This document shows, in pieces, positions 52,472-62,062 of a stretch of DNA of 64,000 bases. This DNA is from Roseburia sp. 499 (GTDB lineage Bacteria > Bacillota > Clostridia > Lachnospirales > Lachnospiraceae). The notes under the pieces are model-generated. The model did no database searches and was not told the DNA's origin. It saw only the letters and a program-made list of their open reading frames with translations. Both the position numbers and the translations under genes were made by a program. Positions within the stretch are counted from its first letter, which is position 1. Each line of letters opens with the position of its first letter. The stretch lies in contig NZ_CP135164.1 of the NCBI RefSeq assembly GCF_001940225.2, positions 1,550,001 through 1,614,000 of the forward strand, given 5' to 3'.

Positions 52472-54562
52472 TTATTCTTCCTCTTTATCTAATTTATTCG
52501 CTCTGGCAGCAACTTCCTTTTCCTGAATATCACTTGGCGTTTGCTCATATCTCGCAAATTCATACGAGAATACTCCGCTTCCACCCGTCATAGAACGCAA
52601 ATCTGTCATGTATCCATACAGTTCCATATATGGCACATCTGCTGTAATCTCTGTTTTTCCGGTATCTACCGGGTTCATACCAAGCACTCTTCCGCGACGT
52701 TTATTTAAATCTCCCATAATGTCTCCGGTATATTTATCCGGCACGACTACCTTCATAGTAGCAATTGGTTCCAATAAAACAGGAGATGCCTCCATGATAC
52801 CCTTTTTAAATGCCTGAATAGTTGCCATCTTAAATGCCATTTCCGAAGAATCTACCGGATGATAGGAACCATCGTACAATACAGCCTTTACTCCTACTAC
52901 CGGATATGCCGCCATTGGTCCTTTCAATACAGATTCCTGAAGTCCTTTTTCCACTGCTGGGAAATAGTTTTTCGGAACTGCACCGCCTACTACCTGCTGT
53001 TCAAATACATATGGTGTTTCTAAATCACCACTTGGTTCAAAGGTCATTTTTACATGTCCATATTGGCCATGACCACCGGATTGCTTTTTATATTTATATT
53101 CCACATCTGCTTTCTTTCGGATAGTCTCACGGAATGCAATCTTTGGCCGGCTCAGTTCAATTTCTACCTTGTAACGTTCCAAAAGCTTGCTTACCACTAC
53201 CTCCAAGTGTTGATCTCCAATACCATAAATCAAAGTCTGACCATTAGCACTGTCATTTTCTACTCGAAGTGTTAGGTCTTCCTGCATCAGTTTTTGCAAT
53301 GCCTGAGAAATCTTGTCTTCATCTCCCTTATTTTTTGCCTTATATCTCATATAAGTATAAGGAGTAGAAATCTGTGTTTTCCCATACATCACCGGAGTCG
53401 CCTTCGTAGACAAGGTATCTCTGGTTCCTACCTTCGAAAGTTTTGCCAATGCTCCAATATCACCGGCATGAAGTTCCGGTACTTCTATCGGCTTATTTCC
53501 GTGCATTACATAAATTTTACCGATTTTATCTTCCACATCTTTTTCAGAATTATACAGCACATCATCCGTTTTCAATACTCCGGAGTTCACTTTAATAAAA
53601 GAATATTTTCCAATAAACGGGTCAACAATGGTCTTAAAAATATAAGCGCTCTTTGGTTTTCCAATATCATAATCACCATCAAAGACCTCATTTGTCTTCA
53701 TGTTAACGCCTTTACAGGAACGTTTTTCCGGACTTGGAAGATATTTAATAATATCATCTAGCAAAGTATATACGCCTTGTGCCATAACACTAGAGCCCAT
53801 GGATATTGGCACAATGCTTCCATCTGCCACATTATTTCGAAGTGCTGTACGAATCTCAAACTCGGAGAACTGCTCTCCTGCAAAATATCGATCCATAAAT
53901 TCTTCACTGGTCTCTGCCACAGCCTCCATCAACGCTTCTCTGCAAATTTCCAGATTTGGCTTAGAATAATCCGGAATCGGCACATCTTCTACCTCGCCTT
54001 TATCATTCCAACGATTTCCCGTCTGTGCTACTACATTTACATAACCAACAAACTTTTCGTTTTCACGAATCGGAAGATGGAACGGAGCAATTCTCTTACC
54101 ATACATCTCTTGTAAATCTTCCACCACCTGGCGAAAGCTTGCATTATCATCGTCCATCTCTGTCACAAAAAACATTCTCGGAATCTTATATTTTTCACAA
54201 ATATCCCATGCTTTCTGGGTTCCTACTTCAATTCCATTCTTTCCGGATACTACGATTACTGCCGCATCCGCCACGCTGACTGCTTCTTCTACTTCTCCTA
54301 CAAAGCCAAAATATCCAGGTGTATCCAAAACATTAATCTTCGTATCTTCCCATATAATCGGTACTACTGTTGTATTAATAGAAAAAAGACGTTTCACTTC
54401 TTCCTTATCATAATCACTTATCGTATTACCGTCACTTATCTTCCCCATTCTTGTAGTAAGACCGGAAAGATATGCCATTGCTTCTACCAACGTTGTCTTT
54501 CCGCATCCACCATGCCCTAAAAGGACAATGTTTCTAATCTTGTCTGTTGTGTAAACGTTCAT
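52472..54562 (-). CDS. Elongation factor G-like translational GTPase (EF-G paralogue)
   Basis: The five EF-G domains are all present in 696 residues. G1 is GHGGCGKT (16-23) and G3 is DTPG (80-83), but the G4 motif NKxD, which reads guanine, is T134-E-M-D137. Canonical EF-G keeps NKMD, so this is the second, fusA2-type protein rather than the housekeeping one. GGGGGA before the ATG at 54562 sets the start against the longer frame to 54631. It stands alone with its own promoter. Its role, in translocation, recycling or stress, is unknown. Confidence 0.88.
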   Translation of the reverse strand: MNVYTTDKIRNIVLLGHGGCGKTTLVEAMAYLSGLTTRMGKISDGNTISDYDKEEVKRLFSINTTVVPIIWEDTKINVLDTPGYFGFVGEVEEAVSVADAAVIVVSGKNGIEVGTQKAWDICEKYKIPRMFFVTEMDDDNASFRQVVEDLQEMYGKRIAPFHLPIRENEKFVGYVNVVAQTGNRWNDKGEVEDVPIPDYSKPNLEICREALMEAVAETSEEFMDRYFAGEQFSEFEIRTALRNNVADGSIVPISMGSSVMAQGVYTLLDDIIKYLPSPEKRSCKGVNMKTNEVFDGDYDIGKPKSAYIFKTIVDPFIGKYSFIKVNSGVLKTDDVLYNSEKDVEDKIGKIYVMHGNKPIEVPELHAGDIGALAKLSKVGTRDTLSTKATPVMYGKTQISTPYTYMRYKAKNKGDEDKISQALQKLMQEDLTLRVENDSANGQTLIYGIGDQHLEVVVSKLLERYKVEIELSRPKIAFRETIRKKADVEYKYKKQSGGHGQYGHVKMTFEPSGDLETPYVFEQQVVGGAVPKNYFPAVEKGLQESVLKGPMAAYPVVGVKAVLYDGSYHPVDSSEMAFKMATIQAFKKGIMEASPVLLEPIATMKVVVPDKYTGDIMGDLNKRRGRVLGMNPVDTGKTEITADVPYMELYGYMTDLRSMTGGSGVFSYEFARYEQTPSDIQEKEVAARANKLDKEEE

Positions 54563-54602
54563 GTCAATTCCCCCAATGCTAATATTTTTATATGATGTAT
54601 AT

Positions 54603-54631
54603 ATTTTACTAAATTGTTTGCATATTTTCAA
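54603..54631 (-). promoter_or_regulatory. Promoter of the EF-G-like gene
   Basis: On the minus strand TTGAAA (54626-54631), 17 bp, TAAAAT (54603-54608). The gap to tyrA is extremely AT-rich and otherwise empty. Confidence 0.65.
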
Positions 54632-54768
54632 CTATTTTGTTTATTTTTTCCAATTTATTTCATTTTGTTTTTCTTTTTATCTAAAATATTTTATTGTTTC
54701 ATTTATATATTTTCGCAAATTATATTCAAAATGCACATAATGCTTTTTCGCTTTGACGCGTAAAAGTG

Positions 54769-54797
54769 TTGACTTTTTTCTTTTTATCACTTATGAT
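54769..54797 (+). promoter_or_regulatory. tyrA-aroA promoter
   Basis: TTGACT (54769-54774), 17 bp, TATGAT (54792-54797), about 50 nt before the tyrA start. No T-box or attenuator is seen in the short leader. Confidence 0.7.
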
Positions 54798-54849
54798 AGA
54801 TACATTATGAAAAAATTTAATTATACATTACACCTACCTGGAGGAAATA

Positions 54850-55950
54850 ATGATGCAACCAGATAAAATTGGTTTTATTGGCCTTGGACTAATCGGCGGA
54901 GCCATCGCCAAAACCATCCACCGGGTATATCCCGATATTTCATTAATTGCATATGATATTGATACAGTTTCTCTTTCTCTTGCATTAGAAGAAGGTGTAC
55001 TTACGAATGCTTACGATATCATTAGTGATGATTTTGCATCCTGTCGCTATATTTTTCTCTGTGCACCAGTGCAGAAAAATGCAGAATTTCTTGCAAAATT
55101 GTCGAGATTTGCAGGCGAATCCTGCATCATCACAGATGTTGGGAGTGTCAAGAACTCTATACATCAAGATATAGTGGGGACTAATATTGAGCCATATTTT
55201 ATTGGTGGTCATCCTATGGCAGGTTCTGAAAAAAGTGGTTATACCAACTCCACTCCCTACCTATTGGAAAACGCATATTATATCCTAACACCTACCGAAC
55301 AGACTATTCCGAAAATAATAACAGAATTTCAGGAATTCATCCGTTCCCTCGGTGCTATTCCGCTGATAATGGACTACCGAGAACATGATTATGCAACAGC
55401 TGCAATCAGTCATCTTCCACATATCCTGGCATTTACTTTGGTAAATCTAGTAAAAAAACTGGATAATTCAGAGGAAACTATGAAGACCATTGCTGCCGGT
55501 GGCTTTCGAGATATTACACGAGTTGCCTCTTCTTCTCCAGTCATGTGGCAACAGATTTGCCTAGCAAACCAAGAGCAAATCTTAAAGCTTATTGATGCTT
55601 TTATAGAGGCTCTTTCTAATATCAAACAAGATATTGCAACTCAGAACGAGTCAGAATTGTTTCAATTCTTTCAATCTGCCAAAGATTACAGAGATTCTTT
55701 TAGTCTCAAAAGTTCTGGAGCAATTTCCAAAAGCTACGAGATTTATTGCGATTTGGTGGATGAGACTGGTGGAATTGCAACCCTTGCTACTATATTAGCA
55801 AAAAATCGTATCAGCATTAAAAATATTGGTATTATTCATAACAGAGAATTTCAAGATGGTGTTTTACATATCGAATTTTACGAGGAAGAATCTCTTCAGA
55901 AAGCTTTGGTACTTCTTCGTAACTACCAGTACACTGTCTACGAACGATGA
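54850..55950 (+). CDS. tyrA: Prephenate dehydrogenase with ACT domain
   Basis: TyrA oxidises prephenate to 4-hydroxyphenylpyruvate in tyrosine synthesis. The NAD(P) motif GFIGLGLIGG lies at 8-17, the prephenate-binding GGHPMAGSEKSGY near 121-133, and a C-terminal ACT domain (about 297-366) probably gives feedback control by tyrosine. GGAGG precedes two adjacent ATGs (54850 and 54853); either may be used. It is followed directly by aroA. Confidence 0.94.
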   Translation: MMQPDKIGFIGLGLIGGAIAKTIHRVYPDISLIAYDIDTVSLSLALEEGVLTNAYDIISDDFASCRYIFLCAPVQKNAEFLAKLSRFAGESCIITDVGSVKNSIHQDIVGTNIEPYFIGGHPMAGSEKSGYTNSTPYLLENAYYILTPTEQTIPKIITEFQEFIRSLGAIPLIMDYREHDYATAAISHLPHILAFTLVNLVKKLDNSEETMKTIAAGGFRDITRVASSSPVMWQQICLANQEQILKLIDAFIEALSNIKQDIATQNESELFQFFQSAKDYRDSFSLKSSGAISKSYEIYCDLVDETGGIATLATILAKNRISIKNIGIIHNREFQDGVLHIEFYEEESLQKALVLLRNYQYTVYER

Positions 55951-55961
55951 GAGGTATTTAT

Positions 55962-57239
55962 ATGGAAATCACAAATAACTATACATTTCACGGAGAGCTG
56001 TCTGTCCCTGGAGACAAATCCATCTCCCACCGTTCCATTATGTTCGGTGCTATTGCAGACGGATTAACAGAAGTTACAAATTTTCTTCAAGGTGCAGACT
56101 GTCTTTCTACTATTTCTTGTTTTCGCAATCTTGGCATAGAAATCGAAAACAATCGCGATAAAATCTTAATTCATGGAAAAGGACTTCACGGCTTACATGC
56201 CTCTGACCACACTTTAGATGTAGGAAACAGTGGAACTACTACCAGACTGATTTCTGGAATTCTTGCAGGGCAACCATTTCAAACCACATTAAACGGTGAT
56301 GCATCCATCCAAAAACGCCCCATGAAGCGTATCTTTACACCACTCTCTGCTATGGGAGCACGCTTCGAAAGTTTAAATGCAAATGATTGCGCCCCTTTTA
56401 CTATTTACGGAGGACAACTTCATGGCATTCACTATGATTCTCCGGTATCTTCCGCTCAAGTAAAGTCTGCCGTTCTTCTTGCTGGACTTTACGCAGATGG
56501 ACGAACAAGTGTGACAGAACCTGTACTTTCCCGAAACCATACAGAGCTCATGCTTTCCGGTTTCGGTGCAAAAATAACCTCTTCCGGAACTACAGCATCT
56601 ATTGAACCGGAACCTAACTTAAATGGACAACAGATACAAGTACCTGGCGACATTTCTTCTGCCGCATACTTTATTGCCCTTGGATTAATTACTCCTAATT
56701 CTGAAATTTTAATCAAAAATGTAGGTGTCAACCCTACCAGAGACGGTATTATACAGGCAGCTCTTGCCATGGGTGGAAATCTTACCTTGCTAAATCAAAG
56801 AACCGTCTCCGGAGAACCTGTTGCAGATATTTTGGTAAAAAGCAGTTCGTTACACGGTGCCTCTATCGGCGGTGATTTAATTCCTACACTAATTGATGAA
56901 CTTCCTGTTATTGCAGTAATGGCTGCTTTTGCAAACGGAACCACTACCATCACCGATGCTCAGGAATTGCGTGTAAAAGAATCTGACCGTATTGCTGTTG
57001 TCACCGAAAATCTTTCTGCTATGGGCGGTAATATTACCCCTACAGAGGATGGTATGATTATTCAAGGTGGTGTTCCACTTCATGGTGCTTACATTCATAC
57101 TTATTTAGACCATCGCATTGCTATGTCCTTTGCTATTGCGGGGCTCAATGCAGATGGCAATACCACCTTTGACGACCCAAATGTCGTAACGATTTCTTAT
57201 CCTTCTTTCTTCGAAGATATTGAAAAACTTACCCGATAA
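55962..57239 (+). CDS. aroA: EPSP synthase (3-phosphoshikimate 1-carboxyvinyltransferase)
   Basis: AroA joins shikimate 3-phosphate and PEP in the chorismate pathway. VPGDKSISHRS, GNSGTTTRL and the late ELRVKESDR and DHRIAMS motifs are all present. The frame begins at 55947 with an ATG overlapping the tyrA stop (ATGA), but AGAGG is better spaced for the ATG at 55962, giving 425 residues. The GNSGTTTRL loop with Thr in place of the usual GNAGTAMR suggests a class II-like enzyme. Confidence 0.95.
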   Translation: MEITNNYTFHGELSVPGDKSISHRSIMFGAIADGLTEVTNFLQGADCLSTISCFRNLGIEIENNRDKILIHGKGLHGLHASDHTLDVGNSGTTTRLISGILAGQPFQTTLNGDASIQKRPMKRIFTPLSAMGARFESLNANDCAPFTIYGGQLHGIHYDSPVSSAQVKSAVLLAGLYADGRTSVTEPVLSRNHTELMLSGFGAKITSSGTTASIEPEPNLNGQQIQVPGDISSAAYFIALGLITPNSEILIKNVGVNPTRDGIIQAALAMGGNLTLLNQRTVSGEPVADILVKSSSLHGASIGGDLIPTLIDELPVIAVMAAFANGTTTITDAQELRVKESDRIAVVTENLSAMGGNITPTEDGMIIQGGVPLHGAYIHTYLDHRIAMSFAIAGLNADGNTTFDDPNVVTISYPSFFEDIEKLTR

Positions 57240-57248
57240 GTATCATCC

Positions 57249-57298
57249 AAAAAGAACCCGAATGAAAAGTTTCTATTCTTTCCATTCGGGTTCTTTTT
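57249..57298. terminator. Bidirectional terminator after aroA
   Basis: AAAAAGAACCCGAATG pairs perfectly with CATTCGGGTTCTTTTT over 16 bp around an 18-nt loop. It serves aroA and the convergent chemoreceptor gene. Confidence 0.88.
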
Positions 57299-57312
57299 AC
57301 TTTTTAATCTTT

Positions 57313-58998
57313 CTAGTCCATTTTAAAACCAGAAGTAATTTGATTTAGCTGTTTCGACAGTTCTCTACACTCTTTTGTCATTTCATAAAGATTTTCTGTG
57401 TAGCTTACTACGTCTGTAGTCTTTCCTGCAATGTCAGATACACCTTCTGCAGATTCGTTAATCGTAGTATTAATTCCACCAATTGCTTCCGTAATAATAG
57501 AAATTCCTCTTTCTAATTCTTCAGCTTCTTTTTCTGCTTCTATCATAAAGCTCTGTATCTGTTCTGCTGCCTCTCTATATTCCTTTCCTGAAGTAAGGAA
57601 ATTGCTATAATCTTTGGTAACTTCTGTCCCAAGAAATTCCAGTGTCTGCTTCAGACAATCCACTAATGTCTGTACTGAACTATTTACCTGCTCTACAATA
57701 TCAATAATACCTGTGGCTGTACTAGCACTCTGCTCTGCCAGTTTTCCAATTTGATCTGCAACTACTGCAAATCCTCTTCCATTTTCTCCGGCTCTTGCAG
57801 CTTCAATAGATGCATTCAAGGATAACAAGGTGGTTTCCTCCGCAATTTCCTGAATTGTTCCGGTCAGTTCATTAATCTTATCCACTGCAGACGCCTTCTT
57901 AATTGCCTCCTTCGCAACTCCTCGAATAGCATCATACATCTGCATTGTATTCTGATTTGCCTTCTCACTTTGATTTGTCAGTTGTTCAGACTTCTCCATA
58001 ATATCATATGTCATCTGAGCTCCTTCTTTTATCTTTCCGGTTACATTGATGACATTATCTTGCATATCTGCAATATTTTCATTAATAGATTCAGAGGAAG
58101 CAGATGTTTCTTCCATTCCTGCCGCAAGCTCTTCTGTTGTGGCAGAATTATCAGTAGAAGCCATATTTACTTCCCTAGATATCTCACTTAATTCTTCAGA
58201 ACTGTTTAACAACTTCTCTGAAATAGCGCTTAATTTCGCCACAATCGCCGCTAGTTTCTCTTTCATATCCAAAACAGCCAATCCCATATTCCCAATCTCA
58301 TCCTTGGTCTTTGGCATACTTTCCTGCATAGACAAATCAAATTCAGAAATAGAATGAATTACCTTTGTCAAAGGCTTAATAGGTTTCGTAATAAAGGATG
58401 TAATAACATAACCAATTAGAATAATCACCGCTACCAGAATTACTCCCACGATCATACAATACATATTCATTGTATTGATTGGTTCCATTACCTCAGACTT
58501 ATCTGCCTGTACAAATAACACCCAATTATTTACCGTACACATAAATGCAACATACTTCTCTTCCCCGTCTACCGTGCACTCCCGCACATCTGCGGTTGTA
58601 ATTACACCTTTGGTATTCAAAGTATCAAGAACTTCTTGCACAACACTATTTCCTTCAATTACTGTTCCTATCTTGTCCCTATCTTTACAATAAAGATAAG
58701 TTCCATCTGTATCTACCAAACATGCTTCACTTGATTTCATTCCCTCGATACCAACACTGTTTAGAATAAATTCCAAGCGCACTGACATATCAGTTCGTTC
58801 TGCGTCTCCCCAGAAACTTTCATATAAAGTATCTGATGCAGAAGTACATACATCATATAAATAATTCTCACAAAGTGAAACTACATTCTTCTCACTTACC
58901 ACTCTGGACGCCACCAAAATCCCAGCTATCAGCAGAATGGACGTAGAAATCATCATAACGGACACTTTTCCCTTTATGGTTCCAAATATTTTTTTCAT
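57313..58998 (-). CDS. Methyl-accepting chemotaxis protein
   Basis: Order of parts: TM1 (about 12-32), a single-Cache-like outer domain (about 33-175; ACLVDTDGTYLYCKD, VNNWVLFVQ), TM2 (about 179-201), HAMP (about 202-255) and the signalling domain (about 270-555) with the hairpin tip containing LSLNASIEAARAGENGRGF. GGAG and the ATG at 58998 are preferred to a GTG at 59007. It follows a binding-protein lipoprotein gene by 30 nt, so the lipoprotein may deliver its ligand to this receptor. Confidence 0.92.
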   Translation of the reverse strand: MKKIFGTIKGKVSVMMISTSILLIAGILVASRVVSEKNVVSLCENYLYDVCTSASDTLYESFWGDAERTDMSVRLEFILNSVGIEGMKSSEACLVDTDGTYLYCKDRDKIGTVIEGNSVVQEVLDTLNTKGVITTADVRECTVDGEEKYVAFMCTVNNWVLFVQADKSEVMEPINTMNMYCMIVGVILVAVIILIGYVITSFITKPIKPLTKVIHSISEFDLSMQESMPKTKDEIGNMGLAVLDMKEKLAAIVAKLSAISEKLLNSSEELSEISREVNMASTDNSATTEELAAGMEETSASSESINENIADMQDNVINVTGKIKEGAQMTYDIMEKSEQLTNQSEKANQNTMQMYDAIRGVAKEAIKKASAVDKINELTGTIQEIAEETTLLSLNASIEAARAGENGRGFAVVADQIGKLAEQSASTATGIIDIVEQVNSSVQTLVDCLKQTLEFLGTEVTKDYSNFLTSGKEYREAAEQIQSFMIEAEKEAEELERGISIITEAIGGINTTINESAEGVSDIAGKTTDVVSYTENLYEMTKECRELSKQLNQITSGFKMD

Positions 58999-59028
58999 CG
59001 TTCTCACTCCAATCTTCCGATAAACAGA

Positions 59029-60342
59029 TTATTTTTGTTCTTTCCATTGTGTCTTTACATCACTTACTACTTCTTCCCAAGTCATCTCCTCTTTCACATA
59101 ACTCAAAAGATCTGCTCCAAACTGATCTTTAAAGAGCTGCCCCGGGAATGCGGTAAAGTTCCAATCCACACTCTGGCGACTTTCATCTGACATCGTTTCA
59201 ATTACCTGTTGTGCCAATGGGTCTGTCGGCTTTTCATCATCTTCAAAAGTATCAAACGGTGCAATAAATCCAAGCTGATTTGTTACATAATCCTTTCCAA
59301 CATCAGAAGTAAAAAGCCATTCCAGAAAATCAATGGTTGCTTTCTGATCCTCTTTAGACGCCCAACTGCTCACACTGAAATAGTTCTCTGTACCAATACA
59401 GATTCCCTGGCTTTCTTCTCCATTCATCCCTATATAAATCGGAAGGAATTTTACATCCTCCTCTGATACTATATTTCCATCAATAGAACTAATCTGCCCC
59501 CATGCCCAGTTACCATTCTGCACCATAGCCACTTTTCCTTTGGCAAACTCTTCCATAGAATCATTTACAGTCTTAGTTCCTAGCTGTGTTTTATCCGTAC
59601 AGGAATTATTTACATAAAGATCAAATACATTCCTAAAATTATCAGAATATGTAAAATCTATTTCATCCAGATCATTGACCCCTTTATCCTTAAATTCAAA
59701 ATAAATTGGCATATTCATAAGATGTGTCTGCCATCTCCAGTCTTCTCCGGAACTTAAAGAAGTAGAACCAAACACTCCTTCAATTCCCAACTGTTCTTTA
59801 TGCGCAGTCATATCCTCTACTACTGCCTTTAGTAAATCATAACTTGTAATTTCTTCTGCGGACGATATAGATACTGCCTTATCCGGTAATGCAAAATATT
59901 TCTTCATAATACTCTCATTATAAATAATGCCATATCCTTCTACTACATATGGAATACCATACACACCACCGTCTTTTTCTACTGCCAGATTCTTATCCAA
60001 CAAATGTTCATATAAATCCGTGTCTTTTAAATCCAGACAGAACTCAGACCAACTCTCATAACCAATCGGCCCATTAATCTGAAACAAAGTAGGTGCCTCC
60101 CTCTTGGCAATTTCAGACTGTAGTACCTGCTCATAAGTTCCGCTTGCTGCCGTAATTATCTTTACCTCTACTCCCGTTTCCTTTGTATAGGTCTCTGCAA
60201 TTTCTTCCCATACATCTGCTACTTCCGGCTTAAAGTTTAAGTAATATATACTTCCTTCATCTTTCTTGGAGTTTCCACAACCATTCAATACAAATGCCAG
60301 AAGTAACAGCACTGTAATGATTCCCATTCTGCTTTTCTTCAT
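59029..60342 (-). CDS. Extracellular solute-binding lipoprotein, sugar type
   Basis: The signal peptide ends VLNGC with Cys22 as lipid anchor. The mature part follows the family 1 (MalE-like) layout: ADVWEEIAETYTKETG near the start, an inner LFQINGPIGYE segment, and GIPYVVEGYGIIYN. These proteins bind sugars or oligosaccharides for ABC importers, but no permease or ATPase gene lies near. It is cotranscribed with a chemoreceptor, so it may serve sensing rather than transport. Confidence 0.9.
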   Translation of the reverse strand: MKKSRMGIITVLLLLAFVLNGCGNSKKDEGSIYYLNFKPEVADVWEEIAETYTKETGVEVKIITAASGTYEQVLQSEIAKREAPTLFQINGPIGYESWSEFCLDLKDTDLYEHLLDKNLAVEKDGGVYGIPYVVEGYGIIYNESIMKKYFALPDKAVSISSAEEITSYDLLKAVVEDMTAHKEQLGIEGVFGSTSLSSGEDWRWQTHLMNMPIYFEFKDKGVNDLDEIDFTYSDNFRNVFDLYVNNSCTDKTQLGTKTVNDSMEEFAKGKVAMVQNGNWAWGQISSIDGNIVSEEDVKFLPIYIGMNGEESQGICIGTENYFSVSSWASKEDQKATIDFLEWLFTSDVGKDYVTNQLGFIAPFDTFEDDEKPTDPLAQQVIETMSDESRQSVDWNFTAFPGQLFKDQFGADLLSYVKEEMTWEEVVSDVKTQWKEQK

Positions 60343-60382
60343 CGGTATTCCCTCCCTATTTCATGATACAATATACAGTATT

Positions 60383-60412
60383 ATTTTAACATCCTTGCTC
60401 TTTTTTGTTCAA
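60383..60412 (-). promoter_or_regulatory. Promoter of the binding protein-chemoreceptor unit
   Basis: On the minus strand TTGAAC (60407-60412), 18 bp, TAAAAT (60383-60388). Two direct repeats lie 17 bp upstream of the -35. Confidence 0.65.
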
Positions 60413-60429
60413 TATCTTGAAATAACCTC

Positions 60430-60465
60430 ACAAAAAAATGACATGTTTTTACAAAAAAATGACAT
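60430..60465 (-). promoter_or_regulatory. Two 15-nt direct repeats upstream of the promoter
   Basis: ATGTCATTTTTTTGT on the minus strand occurs at 60430-60444 and at 60451-60465, identical and 21 bp apart, which is two helical turns. Position and spacing suit an activator binding twice on one face of the DNA. Confidence 0.6.
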
Positions 60466-60479
60466 AAAAGGCAAGTGAT

Positions 60480-61349
60480 TCACACCTGCCTTTTTCGCCC
60501 TATTGGCTCTCCCATTTTCACAATAGTTTCATATCCGTTCTCTGTATTTTGCAATAGTTCTTTCTCTATCTCTACTGCATCCTTCTGAAACAATAAAATT
60601 ACGGTAGAACCGCCAAATTCAAACATACCTTTCTCTGTTCCTCTTTGCACAATTCCTGCTTCCTGGTGATTTACAATTCGTCCCACTAAAAGAGCACCTA
60701 CCTCCATCATCAAGACTGTCTTGAAATGTTCGCTCTTTAGCAAAGAAAATTCTCTGGTATTTTCCTTATATATTGGATATACAGCATTTGCTGCCGGATT
60801 TACAGTATGGAACACTCCCGGAATATGATAGTTCCCAGATTTTCTTCCATTATCAACATAGCAGAATCGATGATAATCATCTACGGTCAGACGAAAAATA
60901 CATATTGTTCCTCCCATGAACTTCTGTGCAAGTTTTCCGGAACGTAACAATGACTTTAACGTATAATCTGTGTTCTTTATTTTAAAATGACTATTTTCTT
61001 CCACAGGATAAACGCTTAATTTTCCATCGCAAGGACTAATTAATACATTCTCATCCTCCACGATTGGACGATGCTCTTTCCGTATCTGTCTAGTAAAAAA
61101 CTCATTATAGGATGCATATTCTTTTTTCTCATATAGACTCATATCTATATTATTTTTTTGAATAAACGGTTGAATCAAAACTTTAGAGCATTTCTGGTTC
61201 AACAACCATCCTGCCGCTTTTGAAACACTTGGTCTTATCAGAAGTCTTAATACTATTCTTCCTACAGCGCTATTATACATCCGGTACAAAATCTTATCCT
61301 GTCCAGATTCTTCTATTGTAACATTTCCTTCCCGGTCTATGTACTTCAT
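60480..61349 (-). CDS. psd: Phosphatidylserine decarboxylase
   Basis: The pyruvoyl enzyme converts phosphatidylserine to phosphatidylethanolamine. GGST (246-249) is the self-cleavage site (LGST in Escherichia coli), with S248 forming the pyruvoyl group. SPCDGK with D108 and the DDYHRF histidine match the charge-relay residues. The 289-residue length suits the group. It is the last gene of the phospholipid operon. Confidence 0.94.
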   Translation of the reverse strand: MKYIDREGNVTIEESGQDKILYRMYNSAVGRIVLRLLIRPSVSKAAGWLLNQKCSKVLIQPFIQKNNIDMSLYEKKEYASYNEFFTRQIRKEHRPIVEDENVLISPCDGKLSVYPVEENSHFKIKNTDYTLKSLLRSGKLAQKFMGGTICIFRLTVDDYHRFCYVDNGRKSGNYHIPGVFHTVNPAANAVYPIYKENTREFSLLKSEHFKTVLMMEVGALLVGRIVNHQEAGIVQRGTEKGMFEFGGSTVILLFQKDAVEIEKELLQNTENGYETIVKMGEPIGRKRQV

Positions 61350-61361
61350 CTCTTTTCCTCT

Positions 61362-62036
61362 CTAACGCCGTACCATTTGCATCCATGGCCAGATTGCTCG
61401 AAATTCTATACGATACTGTGTAAACGTAATCATAATCACTAATGCAACAGCAACAATTGCCACTAATACAGCAAGTGTAGAATTCTTAGGTTTTTTCAGT
61501 TTAAAATCTACAACAAATAAAATTCCCACAACTAATAATGCCACATAAAGACAAATTCGAAATGCCCAATCCGGTATAAAAAACTGAACCATAAAAACAA
61601 GTGGCAAAACAATCGCCATAGAGGTAATCGGAAGCCCCTTATAAAACTTTTCGCCATTTTCTGACACAAGTGCATTCTTCGCTTCCATAACATTAAAAAA
61701 TGCCAAACGTATTACAGAGTTTACGCAGTAAATTGCAATAACAATCAGGCCAATTATACCACGCACTCCTAAAAGATAACAAATCATAGCAGGAAATACT
61801 CCAAAACAGACCATATCACATAATGAATCAATCTGAATTCCAAATGACTTCTCATCTTCTGTCCTGTTCTTCATCGCACGGGCAATTTTTCCATCAAACA
61901 TATCACATAATCCAGACAATGCCAAACAAAAAATCGCCGTCTTAAATCTTCCATGAATCGCTTGAGTCATTCCAAATACGGAAGACAACAAGCTTATGTA
62001 CGTTAATATTACTGAATAATTATAAAATCCTATCAT
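61362..62036 (-). CDS. pssA: CDP-diacylglycerol-serine O-phosphatidyltransferase
   Basis: This membrane enzyme makes phosphatidylserine. The CDP-alcohol transferase motif is D48-G-x-x-A52-R53...G66-x-x-x-D70-x-x-x-D74, with 12 residues between the Arg and Gly instead of the usual 8. About six membrane segments are visible. It is followed after 12 nt by psd, so the two steps to phosphatidylethanolamine are made together. Confidence 0.92.
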   Translation of the reverse strand: MIGFYNYSVILTYISLLSSVFGMTQAIHGRFKTAIFCLALSGLCDMFDGKIARAMKNRTEDEKSFGIQIDSLCDMVCFGVFPAMICYLLGVRGIIGLIVIAIYCVNSVIRLAFFNVMEAKNALVSENGEKFYKGLPITSMAIVLPLVFMVQFFIPDWAFRICLYVALLVVGILFVVDFKLKKPKNSTLAVLVAIVAVALVIMITFTQYRIEFRAIWPWMQMVRR

Positions 62037-62062
62037 TTTCTTTTTCCCCGTTTCTTTCTAAA

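Noticed and set aside
54632..54768. Small RNA or peptide gene in the AT-rich gap before tyrA
   Set aside because: Only AT-rich sequence was seen; no stem, ribosome site or terminator.
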